In this document: positions 34,927 to 43,110 of the stretch, piece by piece
Numbering within the stretch: position 1 is the stretch's first letter
How the letters are laid out: every line of letters begins with the position of its first letter
Source of the DNA: Paenibacillus donghaensis
Lineage (GTDB): Bacteria > Bacillota > Bacilli > Paenibacillales > Paenibacillaceae
Assembly: GCF_002192415.1 (NCBI RefSeq)
Contig: NZ_CP021780.1
Location: 6,696,001-6,760,000, forward strand
Direction: 5' to 3'
DNA: 64,000 nt
The notes under the pieces: model-generated
What the model was told of the DNA's origin: nothing
Databases searched by the model: none
The model's input: the letters and a program-made list of their open reading frames with translations, nothing else
Translations under genes and position numbers: made by a program

Positions 34927-34945
34927 TGCAGGAAGAGGTGATCCT

Positions 34946-35374
34946 ATGAACCAAGCCAGCTTGTTTCAGAAGTTTGTGGCCTTCACGGCCTCCGTATACG
35001 AAATAACCAATGACATGAGCGTAGATGTCCGATCTGCGGCGCTTACGCCAGTTCAATACAAGATCCTGGAATACATTGCAGTCAGCGAGCCGGTAACCCT
35101 GAGCCAGATTAGCGAATGTATGCATATGTCGATGCCGAATACTAGCCGCGAGCTGCGCAAATTAACCGAGCAGCGGCTCTGCGAGAAAATCACCGACGAC
35201 GAGGACCGCCGCAAGCAGTTCATCCGCTTATCCCAGGATGGACAAGCGATGATGAATGAGGCGTTCGCCAAGATCGAGAACCGGCTCGAGGACCGGATTG
35301 GACATCTGTCCGGGGAGGAACGCAAAGAGATCGAGCGAGCGCTCGATCTCCTGCACAGCAAAGTATTCTATTAA
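34946..35374 (+). CDS. MarR-family transcriptional regulator
   Basis: A 142-residue winged-helix protein: LTPVQYKILEYIAVSEPVTL, QISECMHMSMPNTSRELRKL and the wing ITDDEDRRKQFIRLSQDGQ. The start at 34946 (MNQASLF) has AGAGGTGAT upstream. It is divergent from the flavodoxin-like reductase and probably its repressor. Cys69 lies in the recognition helix region and could sense oxidants, but this is inference. The stop codon lies just inside the left edge of the downstream 2,780-bp duplicated unit. Confidence 0.9.
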   Translation: MNQASLFQKFVAFTASVYEITNDMSVDVRSAALTPVQYKILEYIAVSEPVTLSQISECMHMSMPNTSRELRKLTEQRLCEKITDDEDRRKQFIRLSQDGQAMMNEAFAKIENRLEDRIGHLSGEERKEIERALDLLHSKVFY

Positions 35375-35396
35375 GCGGCATATAGCGGCTTCGAAA

Positions 35397-37277
35397 TCAA
35401 GGAAGTGCAGACTTCACCTGCTTGATATAGAAGAACCGGACAATAAAGAAGTAGAGAAATTGAATCAGGGTGAAGACCCCGAGCACCAGCAGTGATTCCC
35501 TGAATAAGGAATAATGAAACATGTGCGAGAGCGTGGTCAAGGCGACCGCCCCATGTATAAGCGCTACAACGATTGGGGCGAAGAACAGCAGTATGATCTG
35601 CCGGTTCAGAATCCGGGTCAGCTCCTTATCGCTCAGCCCGATTTTGGAGATGGCCTTAAATTTCTGCTTATCTTCGTCCAGGTCACTGTAGAGGCGGAAA
35701 TAGAGGAAGCTGCCTGCCGAGACGAAGAAGACAATGCCGATAAACAGGCCGACAAACATAGCCGGAGCGTACCACTGCTGCACCTGAATGTTCTGATAGT
35801 CCAGTGGAGAGAACACGTATTGCTCAGAATAAGGCAGGCGGTTGGTCAACTCGGCACCGGCCTGCTCTGCACCGGGCTGTCCCAGCGCGCCGTGCCATGC
35901 ATAATAATGATTGGTGCTGTCCGGTGTTCCCAGCCTGGCATAGCTGTCATCAGCTACGACGAAGTAGCCGCTGACTCCGCGGATTGTCGGGGAGAGGACG
36001 GCCTGGTTGGCTTCAAGAGCTGCACCATTGACCAGGTGTACAGACTGATTCAGTTTCTTCGCCCCTTCCCGGGACATTCCGAAATCCACTACGGCCGCCT
36101 TGTCCTCCGTCAGTTGCACTTCATCCTCTCCCATTAATGCAGCCAGCGTATTATAATCGGATTCACGCACAACCTTCAGCTTCTCCCCGGTGCCGGCCGT
36201 GCTGAAATTATCCAGCCTAAGCGTTCCTTGACGGGTATTCAGCCCATGCTTCTCCAGCGTGCGCTCAATATCCTGAACATGAGACTGTTCTGCCTTGTCC
36301 TGATCCATTGCCAGATAGGTGAATAAGTACGGATTCTTCTGAGCTACCCCTTCGGTGATAATCGTCTTGAAGCCATACAATGATCCAATTGCACAGAAGG
36401 AGACCGTCGAAATAATCGCCACCAGAAAAAACGTGCGCGCATTATCCTTCATCCGAAAGGTCAGGTCCGAGAACAGCAGCATATTGGTCTTCCTCCAAAA
36501 AAAAGACTCCCGTTTCTTCAACAAGCGCAGGATAAAGACACTAAGCTGCGTAAACAGCAGATACGTTCCCAGGCTGACCATCCCGATGATTGGAAGCAGC
36601 AGTGCCAATGCTTCCTGGCCTTGAGCTCTCAGGGCCAGGAAGTAACTCACTCCAAGCAACCCCAGTGCCAACACCGAGAGCAGGAAAGACGCCTTCGGCT
36701 CTCCCTTGGACTGGCGGTCCGCCTTAATCAGCGTGATCAGCTTCCCGCTGCGCAGAACTGACGAAATAAACAGCGAGATCAACACGAACAGCACCAGGAA
36801 GACCAGCAGCGTAAGCGCGATAGCGCGCAGCGGGAAGTAGAACGACAGCTCCTCTTCGATCCTCAGCACATGTTCCCCGGCCAGCAAAATCCCCTTCGCG
36901 AACACCAGCCCCAGACCGATGCCGCCGAGAATGGACATGAAGCCGATCATCATATTTTCCAGGAAAATCATCTTTCGCAGTTGAATCGTGGACATCCCCT
37001 GCATCATCAGTAGCCCGAATTCACGCTTGCGCGACTGCAGAAATACACTCATCGAATACAGTACAAAAAAGAAGGAAAATACATAAATCACCCACTTGGA
37101 TGCCGACAGCGCTGTCGCCGCGCTGCGATGCATATCCTTCCCCCCAATCACCGGATGGTACGCAAACACCGCGAAGGTGAAGAACACCATGACAGTAAAC
37201 AAACTGCTCAGAAAATACGCCGCATATAGCCGTTTATTCCGCGTAACGTTACGAAAGGCGAATTGACGAAAGGTCAT
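35397..37277 (-). CDS. FtsX-like ABC permease, Bce-type, copy 1
   Basis: A 626-residue permease of the BceB/VraG family with about ten helices: a first pair, an FtsX helical block, a second block and a large extracellular domain (residues ~310-505) between helices 7 and 8. Such permeases flux or sense peptide antibiotics that target the wall cycle and pass the signal to a BceS-like kinase. The gene overlaps the ATPase by 29 nt. Compared with copy 2 (38177-40057) the two are almost identical, except residues 384-503, where I count about 32 changes in 120 positions. Confidence 0.9.
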   Translation of the reverse strand: MTFRQFAFRNVTRNKRLYAAYFLSSLFTVMVFFTFAVFAYHPVIGGKDMHRSAATALSASKWVIYVFSFFFVLYSMSVFLQSRKREFGLLMMQGMSTIQLRKMIFLENMMIGFMSILGGIGLGLVFAKGILLAGEHVLRIEEELSFYFPLRAIALTLLVFLVLFVLISLFISSVLRSGKLITLIKADRQSKGEPKASFLLSVLALGLLGVSYFLALRAQGQEALALLLPIIGMVSLGTYLLFTQLSVFILRLLKKRESFFWRKTNMLLFSDLTFRMKDNARTFFLVAIISTVSFCAIGSLYGFKTIITEGVAQKNPYLFTYLAMDQDKAEQSHVQDIERTLEKHGLNTRQGTLRLDNFSTAGTGEKLKVVRESDYNTLAALMGEDEVQLTEDKAAVVDFGMSREGAKKLNQSVHLVNGAALEANQAVLSPTIRGVSGYFVVADDSYARLGTPDSTNHYYAWHGALGQPGAEQAGAELTNRLPYSEQYVFSPLDYQNIQVQQWYAPAMFVGLFIGIVFFVSAGSFLYFRLYSDLDEDKQKFKAISKIGLSDKELTRILNRQIILLFFAPIVVALIHGAVALTTLSHMFHYSLFRESLLVLGVFTLIQFLYFFIVRFFYIKQVKSALP

Positions 37278-38016
37278 GGCTATATCCCCCTAACAACGAA
37301 AGCAAATCTATGATTTTCTGAAAAAAGGCCTGGCGGTTGTCTCCCCTGTGGATCTCTGTGTAGAACCTGCCGTCCTTAATAAACACCACCCGGTGGCAAT
37401 AGCTGGCCGCTACCGCATCATGCGTGACCAGCATCATCGTTGTCTGCTGCTCCTGATTGATGCTCTCGAGCAGCTCCATCACATCCTTCGCCGCCTTGGA
37501 ATCGAGATTGCCTGTCGGCTCATCGGCAAGCAGCAGCTTGGGGGAATGAATCATCGCCCGGGCAATCGCCGCCCGCTGGGCCTGGCCGCCAGATATTTCA
37601 TAGACCCGTTTATTCATGATCTGAGTGATACCCAGCCTGTCCGCGATAGCCGCTGCCTTCTGCTTCATCTCACTGACCTTGCTCCCGTCCAGTGTCAGCG
37701 GCAGCACGATATTCTCGCCTACGGTCAGCGTATGCAGCAGGTTGAAATCTTGAAATACGAAACCCAGCTCCCGGCGGCGGAAGACCGCCAGCTCATTGCG
37801 GTCCAGCTTGCTGGTATCCTTGCCGCTAATGGTAATCTCACCGGTAGTGGGCCGGTCGATCGTGGCAATCATGTTCAACAGTGTTGTTTTGCCACTCCCG
37901 GAAGGGCCCATAATTCCTACAAATTCACCGCCGGCTATCGTTAAATCGATATCTGTCAGCGCGCGGTAGGCGAGCTTGCCATCATAAATCTTACTTACCT
38001 TACTTACATTAAGCAT
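37249..38016 (-). CDS. ABC ATPase, Bce-type, copy 1
   Basis: A 255-residue ATPase partner of the permease. Walker A is MGPSGSGKTTLLN, the signature is ISGGQAQRAAIARAM, Walker B is LLLADEPTGNLD and the H-loop is LVTHD. The start at 38016 (MLNVSKVSK) has AAAGGGG upstream; the in-frame ATG at 38103 lies in the leader. The protein is identical in sequence to copy 2 (40029-40796), apart from silent changes that I could see. It overlaps the permease start by 29 nt. Confidence 0.93.
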   Translation of the reverse strand: MLNVSKVSKIYDGKLAYRALTDIDLTIAGGEFVGIMGPSGSGKTTLLNMIATIDRPTTGEITISGKDTSKLDRNELAVFRRRELGFVFQDFNLLHTLTVGENIVLPLTLDGSKVSEMKQKAAAIADRLGITQIMNKRVYEISGGQAQRAAIARAMIHSPKLLLADEPTGNLDSKAAKDVMELLESINQEQQTTMMLVTHDAVAASYCHRVVFIKDGRFYTEIHRGDNRQAFFQKIIDLLSLLGGYSHDLSSIRLS

Positions 38017-38176
38017 TCGTAAATCCCCTTTCAAACAAGCAGCCTTTGATATGAGACCAGTGTACTGCGGTCGGCCGGGTGTAACTATCGATTTAACTTT
38101 CACTTTTATTACACGCCTGTAAGCTAAGCCATATGGAAAGAACCAAACTATTAAGCGGCATATAGCGGCTTCGAAA

Positions 38177-40057
38177 TCAAGGAAGTGCAGACTTCACCTG
38201 CTTGATATAGAAGAACCGGACAATAAAGAAGTAGAGAAATTGAATCAGGGTGAAGACCCCGAGCACCAGCAGTGATTCCTTGAATAAGGAATAATGAAAC
38301 ATGTTCGAGAGCGTGGTCAAGGCGACCGCCCCATGTATAAGCGCTACAACGATTGGGGCGAAGAACAGCAGCATGATCTGCCGGTTCAGAATCCGGGTCA
38401 GTTCCTTGTCGCTGAGCCCGATTTTGGAGATGGACTTGAATTTCTGCTTATCCTCATCCAGATCGCTGTAGAGGCGGAAATAGAGGAAGCTCCCCGCCGA
38501 GACGAAGAAGACAATGCCGATAAACAAGCCGACAAACATAGCAGGGGCGAAGCCCTTCTCCAACTGCACATTCCGATAATCCAGTGGATAGAACTCATAT
38601 TGCTCAGAATAAGGCAAATGGTTGATCAATTCGGCACCGGCCTGCTCGGCTCCGGACTGCCCTGCCGCACCATGCCATGCATAATAATGGTAGGTGTTGT
38701 CCGGTGTTCCCAGCTTGGCATAGCTGTCATCGTCTACGACGAAGTAGCTGCTGACCCCGTGGATCGCAGGGGAGAGAATCGCCTGGTCGGCTTCAAGAAC
38801 TGCACCATTGACCAGGTGTACAGGCAGATTCAGCATCCGCTCTCCTTCCCGGGACACTCCGAAATCCACTACGGCCGCCTTGTCCGCCTTCAGCTGCACT
38901 TCATCCACTCCCATTAATGCAGCCAGCGTATTATAATCGGATTCACGCACAACCTTCAGCTTCTCCCCGGTGCCGGCCGTGCTGAAATTATCCAGCCTAA
39001 GCGTTCCTTGACGGGTATTCAGCCCATGCTTCTCCAGCGTGCGCTCAATATCCTGAACATGAGACTGTTCTGCCTTGTCCTGATCCATCGCCAGATAGGT
39101 GAATAAGTACGGATTCTTCTCGGCTACCCCTTCGGTGATAATCGTCTTGAAGCCATACAACGCACCTATCGCACAGAAGGAGACCGTCGAAATAATCGCC
39201 ACCAGAAAAAACGTGCGTGCATTGTCCTTCATCCGAAAGGTCAGGTCCGAGAACAGCAGCATATTGGTTTTCTTCCAAAAGAAAGACTCCCGCCTTTTCA
39301 ACAAGCGCAGAACAAACACACTAAACTGTGTAAATAACAGATACGTTCCCAGGCTGACCATGCCAATAATCGGCAGCAGCAGTGCCAATGCTGCCGTTCC
39401 CTGGGCTTTCAGGGCCAGGAAGTAACTCACTCCAAGCAACACCACTACCAACACCGAGAGCAGGAAAGACGCCTTCGGCTCTCCCTTGGACTGGCGGTCC
39501 GCCTTAATCAGCGTGATCAGCTTTCTACTGCGCAGAACTGACGAAATAAACAGCGAGATCAACACGAACAGCACCAGGAAGACCAGCAGTGTAAGCCCGA
39601 TAGCGCGCAGCGGGAAGTAGAACGACAGCTCCTCTTCGATCCTCAGCACATTTTCCCCGGCCAGCAGAATCCCCTTCGCGAACACCAGCCCCAGACCGAT
39701 GCCGCCGAGAATGGACATGAAGCCGATCATCATATTTTCCAGGAAAATCATCTTCCGCAGCTGAACCGTGGACATCCCCTGCATCATCAGCAGCCCGAAT
39801 TCACGCTTGCGCGACTGCAGAAATACACTCATCGAATACAGTACAAAAAAAAAGGAAAATACATAAATCACCCACTTGGATGCCGACAGCGCTGTCGCCG
39901 CGCTGCGATGCATATCCTTCCCCCCAATCACCGGATGGTACGCAAACACCGCGAAGGTGAAGAACACCATGACAGTAAACAAACTGCTCAGAAAATACGC
40001 CGCATATAGCCGTTTATTCCGCGTAACGTTACGAAAGGCGAATTGACGAAAGGTCAT
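38177..40057 (-). CDS. FtsX-like ABC permease, Bce-type, copy 2
   Basis: Second copy of the 626-residue BceB-like permease, with no truncation. Differences from copy 1 concentrate in the extracellular region: VDEVQLKADK instead of EDEVQLTEDK, and YFVVDDDSYAKLGTPDNTYH instead of YFVVADDSYARLGTPDSTNH. Membrane helices are nearly unchanged. As this copy lies next to the kinase gene, it probably sits earlier in the operon transcript. The pattern suggests separate ligand ranges for the two copies, sharing one ATPase design and one kinase. Confidence 0.9.
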   Translation of the reverse strand: MTFRQFAFRNVTRNKRLYAAYFLSSLFTVMVFFTFAVFAYHPVIGGKDMHRSAATALSASKWVIYVFSFFFVLYSMSVFLQSRKREFGLLMMQGMSTVQLRKMIFLENMMIGFMSILGGIGLGLVFAKGILLAGENVLRIEEELSFYFPLRAIGLTLLVFLVLFVLISLFISSVLRSRKLITLIKADRQSKGEPKASFLLSVLVVVLLGVSYFLALKAQGTAALALLLPIIGMVSLGTYLLFTQFSVFVLRLLKRRESFFWKKTNMLLFSDLTFRMKDNARTFFLVAIISTVSFCAIGALYGFKTIITEGVAEKNPYLFTYLAMDQDKAEQSHVQDIERTLEKHGLNTRQGTLRLDNFSTAGTGEKLKVVRESDYNTLAALMGVDEVQLKADKAAVVDFGVSREGERMLNLPVHLVNGAVLEADQAILSPAIHGVSSYFVVDDDSYAKLGTPDNTYHYYAWHGAAGQSGAEQAGAELINHLPYSEQYEFYPLDYRNVQLEKGFAPAMFVGLFIGIVFFVSAGSFLYFRLYSDLDEDKQKFKSISKIGLSDKELTRILNRQIMLLFFAPIVVALIHGAVALTTLSNMFHYSLFKESLLVLGVFTLIQFLYFFIVRFFYIKQVKSALP

Positions 40058-40796
40058 GGCTATATCCCCCTAACAACGAAAGCAAATCTATGATTTTCTG
40101 AAAAAAGGCCTGGCGGTTGTCTCCCCTGTGGATCTCTGTGTAGAACCTGCCGTCCTTAATAAACACCACCCGGTGGCAATAGCTGGCCGCTACCGCATCA
40201 TGCGTGACCAGCATCATCGTTGTCTGCTGCTCCTGATTGATGCTCTCGAGCAGCTCCATCACATCCTTCGCCGCCTTGGAATCGAGATTGCCTGTCGGCT
40301 CATCGGCAAGCAGCAGCTTGGGGGAATGAATCATCGCCCGGGCAATCGCCGCCCGCTGGGCCTGGCCGCCGGATATTTCATAGACCCGTTTATTCATGAT
40401 CTGAGTGATACCCAGCCTGTCCGCGATAGCCGCTGCCTTCTGCTTCATCTCACTGACCTTGCTCCCGTCCAGTGTCAGCGGCAGCACGATATTCTCGCCT
40501 ACGGTCAGCGTATGCAGCAGGTTGAAATCTTGAAATACGAAGCCCAGCTCCCGGCGGCGGAAGACCGCCAGCTCATTGCGGTCCAGCTTGCTGGTATCCT
40601 TGCCGCTAATGGTAATCTCACCGGTAGTGGGCCGGTCGATCGTGGCAATCATGTTCAACAGTGTTGTTTTGCCACTCCCGGAAGGGCCCATAATTCCTAC
40701 AAATTCACCGCCGGCTATCGTTAAGTCGATATCTGTCAGCGCGCGGTAGGCGAGCTTGCCATCATAAATCTTACTTACCTTACTTACATTAAGCAT
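40029..40796 (-). CDS. ABC ATPase, Bce-type, copy 2
   Basis: Second copy of the 255-residue ATPase, with the same motifs (MGPSGSGKTTLLN, ISGGQAQRAAIARAM, LLLADEPTGNLD). I find the two proteins identical. Start at 40796 with AAAGGGG upstream. It follows the sensor kinase gene by about 107 nt and overlaps the permease by 29 nt. Confidence 0.93.
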   Translation of the reverse strand: MLNVSKVSKIYDGKLAYRALTDIDLTIAGGEFVGIMGPSGSGKTTLLNMIATIDRPTTGEITISGKDTSKLDRNELAVFRRRELGFVFQDFNLLHTLTVGENIVLPLTLDGSKVSEMKQKAAAIADRLGITQIMNKRVYEISGGQAQRAAIARAMIHSPKLLLADEPTGNLDSKAAKDVMELLESINQEQQTTMMLVTHDAVAASYCHRVVFIKDGRFYTEIHRGDNRQAFFQKIIDLLSLLGGYSHDLSSIRLS

Positions 40797-40903
40797 TCGT
40801 AAATCCCCTTTCAAACAAGCAGCCTTTGATATGAGACCAGTGTACTGCGGTCGGCCGGGTGTAACTATCGATTTAACTTTCACTTTTATTACACGCCTGT
40901 AAG

Positions 40904-41905
40904 CTAAGCCATATGGAAAGAACCAAACACAATGCTCACCTCAGTGCCGCTGCCTGCCTCGGAGGACAAGTCCACCCGATGTCCCAGCCTTGCCGCCGCC
41001 TCCTTCGTCAGATACAGTCCCATTCCCGTCGATTCCCGGGCAGTTCTGCCATTATCTCCTGTATAGAACGGCTCGAACACCCGCTTAAGATCGGCTGCCG
41101 GAATTCCGATTCCCCGGTCCTTCACCGTAGCGAAGGCTTCCTCGCCACGTATTCCGCAGGAAATGACAATTCTGCCGCCATCCTCGGCCTGACCCGCTGA
41201 ATATTTGATCGCATTGGTCACCAGCTGGGTTAGCATGAAGAACAGCCACTTCTCATCCGTCTCCACAGCAATGCCTGACTCGGCGACATGAACCTCCGGG
41301 TATATCCGGTTCTGGATGAACAGACGTTTGTTATCATGGACAACAGCGCGAATAATTCTCTCCAGTCCCACCGACTTCACATGAAAATCCTGCTCGAAGG
41401 CCCGCAGCCGAGCCATATACAGCACCGTCTGCAGCCCTGAGCGCATCCGCTCCAGCTCCTCGCGGATACTGGCGAACTCCGGCTCATCCATATTCTGCAC
41501 CGTCAGCTCAATAATGGACAGCGGGGTCTTCATCTGGTGCACCCACTGGTCCATGAAGGTGAGGTGCTCCTCCTGCTGCTTGATCAACTGCTCCAGCTGC
41601 TGCATGTAATAGCGGTATTGGGTATGCAGCAGTTGCTCCAGCGCATCGGACACCGGGGTCTTCTCCAGCCTCCGATAGGACGCATCCAGGCTTTCGAGCG
41701 GCTGATTGAGCCGCTGGTAATAACGGCGGCGGCTGACAAACTGGTAGCACAGATAGCAGCCTAGGAAGAAGAATCCGATAAATATCGCATAGAGCGCAAT
41801 CCAGACATTAAAATAACCATCCAGCCCGCAAAGCGACAGGATGGCCACGAATTGGACCAGCTGAACGGCAATCAGCAGCAGATGCTCGCGCAGGAACAGC
41901 TTCAC
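40904..41905 (-). CDS. Intramembrane-sensing histidine kinase, BceS-like
   Basis: A 333-residue kinase with two closely spaced helices at the N-terminus (LLIAVQLVQFVAILSLCG and NVWIALYAIFIGFFFLGCY) and almost no extracellular loop. This is the hallmark of BceS-type kinases that sense through a partner permease. The H-box is WVHQMKTPLSIIELT, and the ATPase domain has N box and GIGIPAADLKRVFEPF, STGMGLYL. It overlaps the response regulator by 4 nt. Its partners are the downstream ABC copies. Confidence 0.93.
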   Translation of the reverse strand: MKLFLREHLLLIAVQLVQFVAILSLCGLDGYFNVWIALYAIFIGFFFLGCYLCYQFVSRRRYYQRLNQPLESLDASYRRLEKTPVSDALEQLLHTQYRYYMQQLEQLIKQQEEHLTFMDQWVHQMKTPLSIIELTVQNMDEPEFASIREELERMRSGLQTVLYMARLRAFEQDFHVKSVGLERIIRAVVHDNKRLFIQNRIYPEVHVAESGIAVETDEKWLFFMLTQLVTNAIKYSAGQAEDGGRIVISCGIRGEEAFATVKDRGIGIPAADLKRVFEPFYTGDNGRTARESTGMGLYLTKEAAARLGHRVDLSSEAGSGTEVSIVFGSFHMA

Positions 41906-42609
41906 TGGCCTTCCTCCTTCAGCCAGCCGATGTTCAGCCGATAGCCACTGCCCCTGACCGTCTGTACGGCATCCTCCACACCCAGCTCCTGAAATTTCTT
42001 GCGCACACGGGTAATATTGACGTTGAGCGTATTCTCGTCCACGTAGAGCTGCTCATCCCACAGCTTCTCCAGCAGCGCCTCGCGGCTGGCTACACGCGGA
42101 TAACGCTCCATCAGGCTCTCGATCAGATCGGACTCCTTCCGCGTCAGCGCCACCACCTGCTCGCCCAGCTTCAGCTCCAGCCGTTCGGGATAGAGCCGCA
42201 ATCCGCCCTGCTCCAGCACCCGCTCCTCTCTCCTGGCCGCATATTCCCCGTAAGCGCGGCGCAGCTGACTGCGGATCTTAGCCAATACAATCCCGGAGTG
42301 AAACGGCTTGGTGATGTAGTCATCCCCGCCGTTCTCCAGCGCCATGATCTGATCCATCTCCCCGTCCCGGGCAGAGATGAACAGGACCGGACAGGTGGAA
42401 GCGCTGCGGATCTGGCGGCACCAGTAATAGCCGTCATAACTGGGCAGATTGATATCCAGCAGCACCAGATCCGGCTCCGCCCGTTGAAACGCCTCAAGCA
42501 CATGGGCGAAATCGGTAACCCGTGTAGCTTCATAACCATATTGCTCAATACAAGATTGCAGCAGTTCTGCAATCTTGGGATCATCTTCGACAATCATAAT
42601 CTTCTGCAT
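41902..42609 (-). CDS. OmpR-family response regulator, BceR-like
   Basis: A 235-residue regulator. The receiver has acidic residues in MIVEDDPKI and the phosphoacceptor in DLVLLDINLPSYDGYYW, with KPF at the allosteric Lys. The C-terminal winged helix has RVASREALLEKLWDE and VNITRVRKKFQELG. It should activate the downstream ABC genes when peptide antibiotic is present. It is the first gene of the operon; the 500-bp gap upstream is full of short repeats (42707-42994). Confidence 0.93.
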   Translation of the reverse strand: MQKIMIVEDDPKIAELLQSCIEQYGYEATRVTDFAHVLEAFQRAEPDLVLLDINLPSYDGYYWCRQIRSASTCPVLFISARDGEMDQIMALENGGDDYITKPFHSGIVLAKIRSQLRRAYGEYAARREERVLEQGGLRLYPERLELKLGEQVVALTRKESDLIESLMERYPRVASREALLEKLWDEQLYVDENTLNVNITRVRKKFQELGVEDAVQTVRGSGYRLNIGWLKEEGQ

Positions 42610-42706
42610 CTCAGTCGTTCCCCCTGTAAGGTATCAGATATCAGTTATGGAAAATTATATCACGGACAGAGTTGTAAGCTGCAACTCGTTCCGACTTGCG
42701 AATGCA

Positions 42707-42805
42707 GGCGGACTCAGCAGGGATCAGCAGGGCTCTGCGGGCTCAGCGGACTCAGCGGACTCAGCGGACTCAGCAAGGACCAACGGACTCGGCTGGGATC
42801 AGCGG
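42707..42805. repeat. Short tandem repeat tract upstream of the bceR-like gene
   Basis: The 9-bp unit CGGACTCAG repeats three times in perfect tandem within 42739-42774, and degenerate units (GGATCAGCA, GGGCTCTGC) spread the tract to ~100 bp. It lies 100 nt upstream of the response regulator start and is noncoding. Confidence 0.7.
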
Positions 42806-42810
42806 AGCAA

Positions 42811-42994
42811 AAGCCTGCAAATCTGCAGGTTTTAGTTGGATAGATGCCTCACAGCGATGAATACCTGCGAATCTGCAGGCTTTTCGGCCAGATGAGCTTC
42901 CATTTGCGGTTTGTATACGAAATTCCTGCAGTTTTGCAGGAATTGTTGCGGTGCAGTGAGATCACGGCTAAATACCTGCATTATTGCAGGTATT
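42811..42994. repeat. Cluster of four CCTGCA-type hairpins
   Basis: Four small palindromes with a CCTGCA ... TGCAGG core occur at 42811-42833, 42861-42882, 42921-42944 (AATTCCTGCAGTTTTGCAGG plus AATT) and 42971-42994 (AATACCTGCATTATTGCAGG plus TATT). Stem lengths are 7-11 bp with 3-5 nt loops. Spacing is 30-60 bp and the flanking DNA is unrelated. This is a REP-like array, not CRISPR. The remaining part of the gap (42995-43110) holds nothing I recognise except a weak hairpin. Confidence 0.75.
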
Positions 42995-43110
42995 CCTCTG
43001 CATTAAGTTGACGCATGTGCAGGTGTTACAGTAGAACACCGAAAAGACCCTTATTACGAACGAAGCCCATACAAAATACAGCGGCGCCCCTGTACACGGA
43101 GCATCGCTGT

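Larger units (their letters stand above)
35369..38148. repeat. Tandem duplication unit 1 (2,780 bp, permease plus ATPase)
   Basis: Starts at TATTAAGCGGCATATAGCGG and ends at GGAAAGAACCAAAC. The same interval recurs head to tail at 38149-40928. The unit takes in the last codons of the MarR gene on one side and the last ~7 codons of the histidine kinase gene on the other. The junction (AACCAAAC next to TATTAAGC) therefore shows where recombination joined them. Confidence 0.92.
38149..40928. repeat. Tandem duplication unit 2 (2,780 bp)
   Basis: Second head-to-tail copy of the unit at 35369-38148, adjacent to the kinase gene. It is the copy that keeps the original junction with the kinase. The ATPase parts differ at only a few bases; the permease extracellular part differs much more. 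Confidence 0.92.

Noticed and set aside
35369..40928. Assembly artefact for the duplicated Bce unit
   Set aside because: The copies differ at many positions, especially in the permease extracellular region, so a simple repeated read or misassembly is unlikely.
42811..42994. CRISPR array
   Set aside because: The four hairpins share only a short palindromic core, repeats are not identical, spacing is irregular and no cas gene is present.
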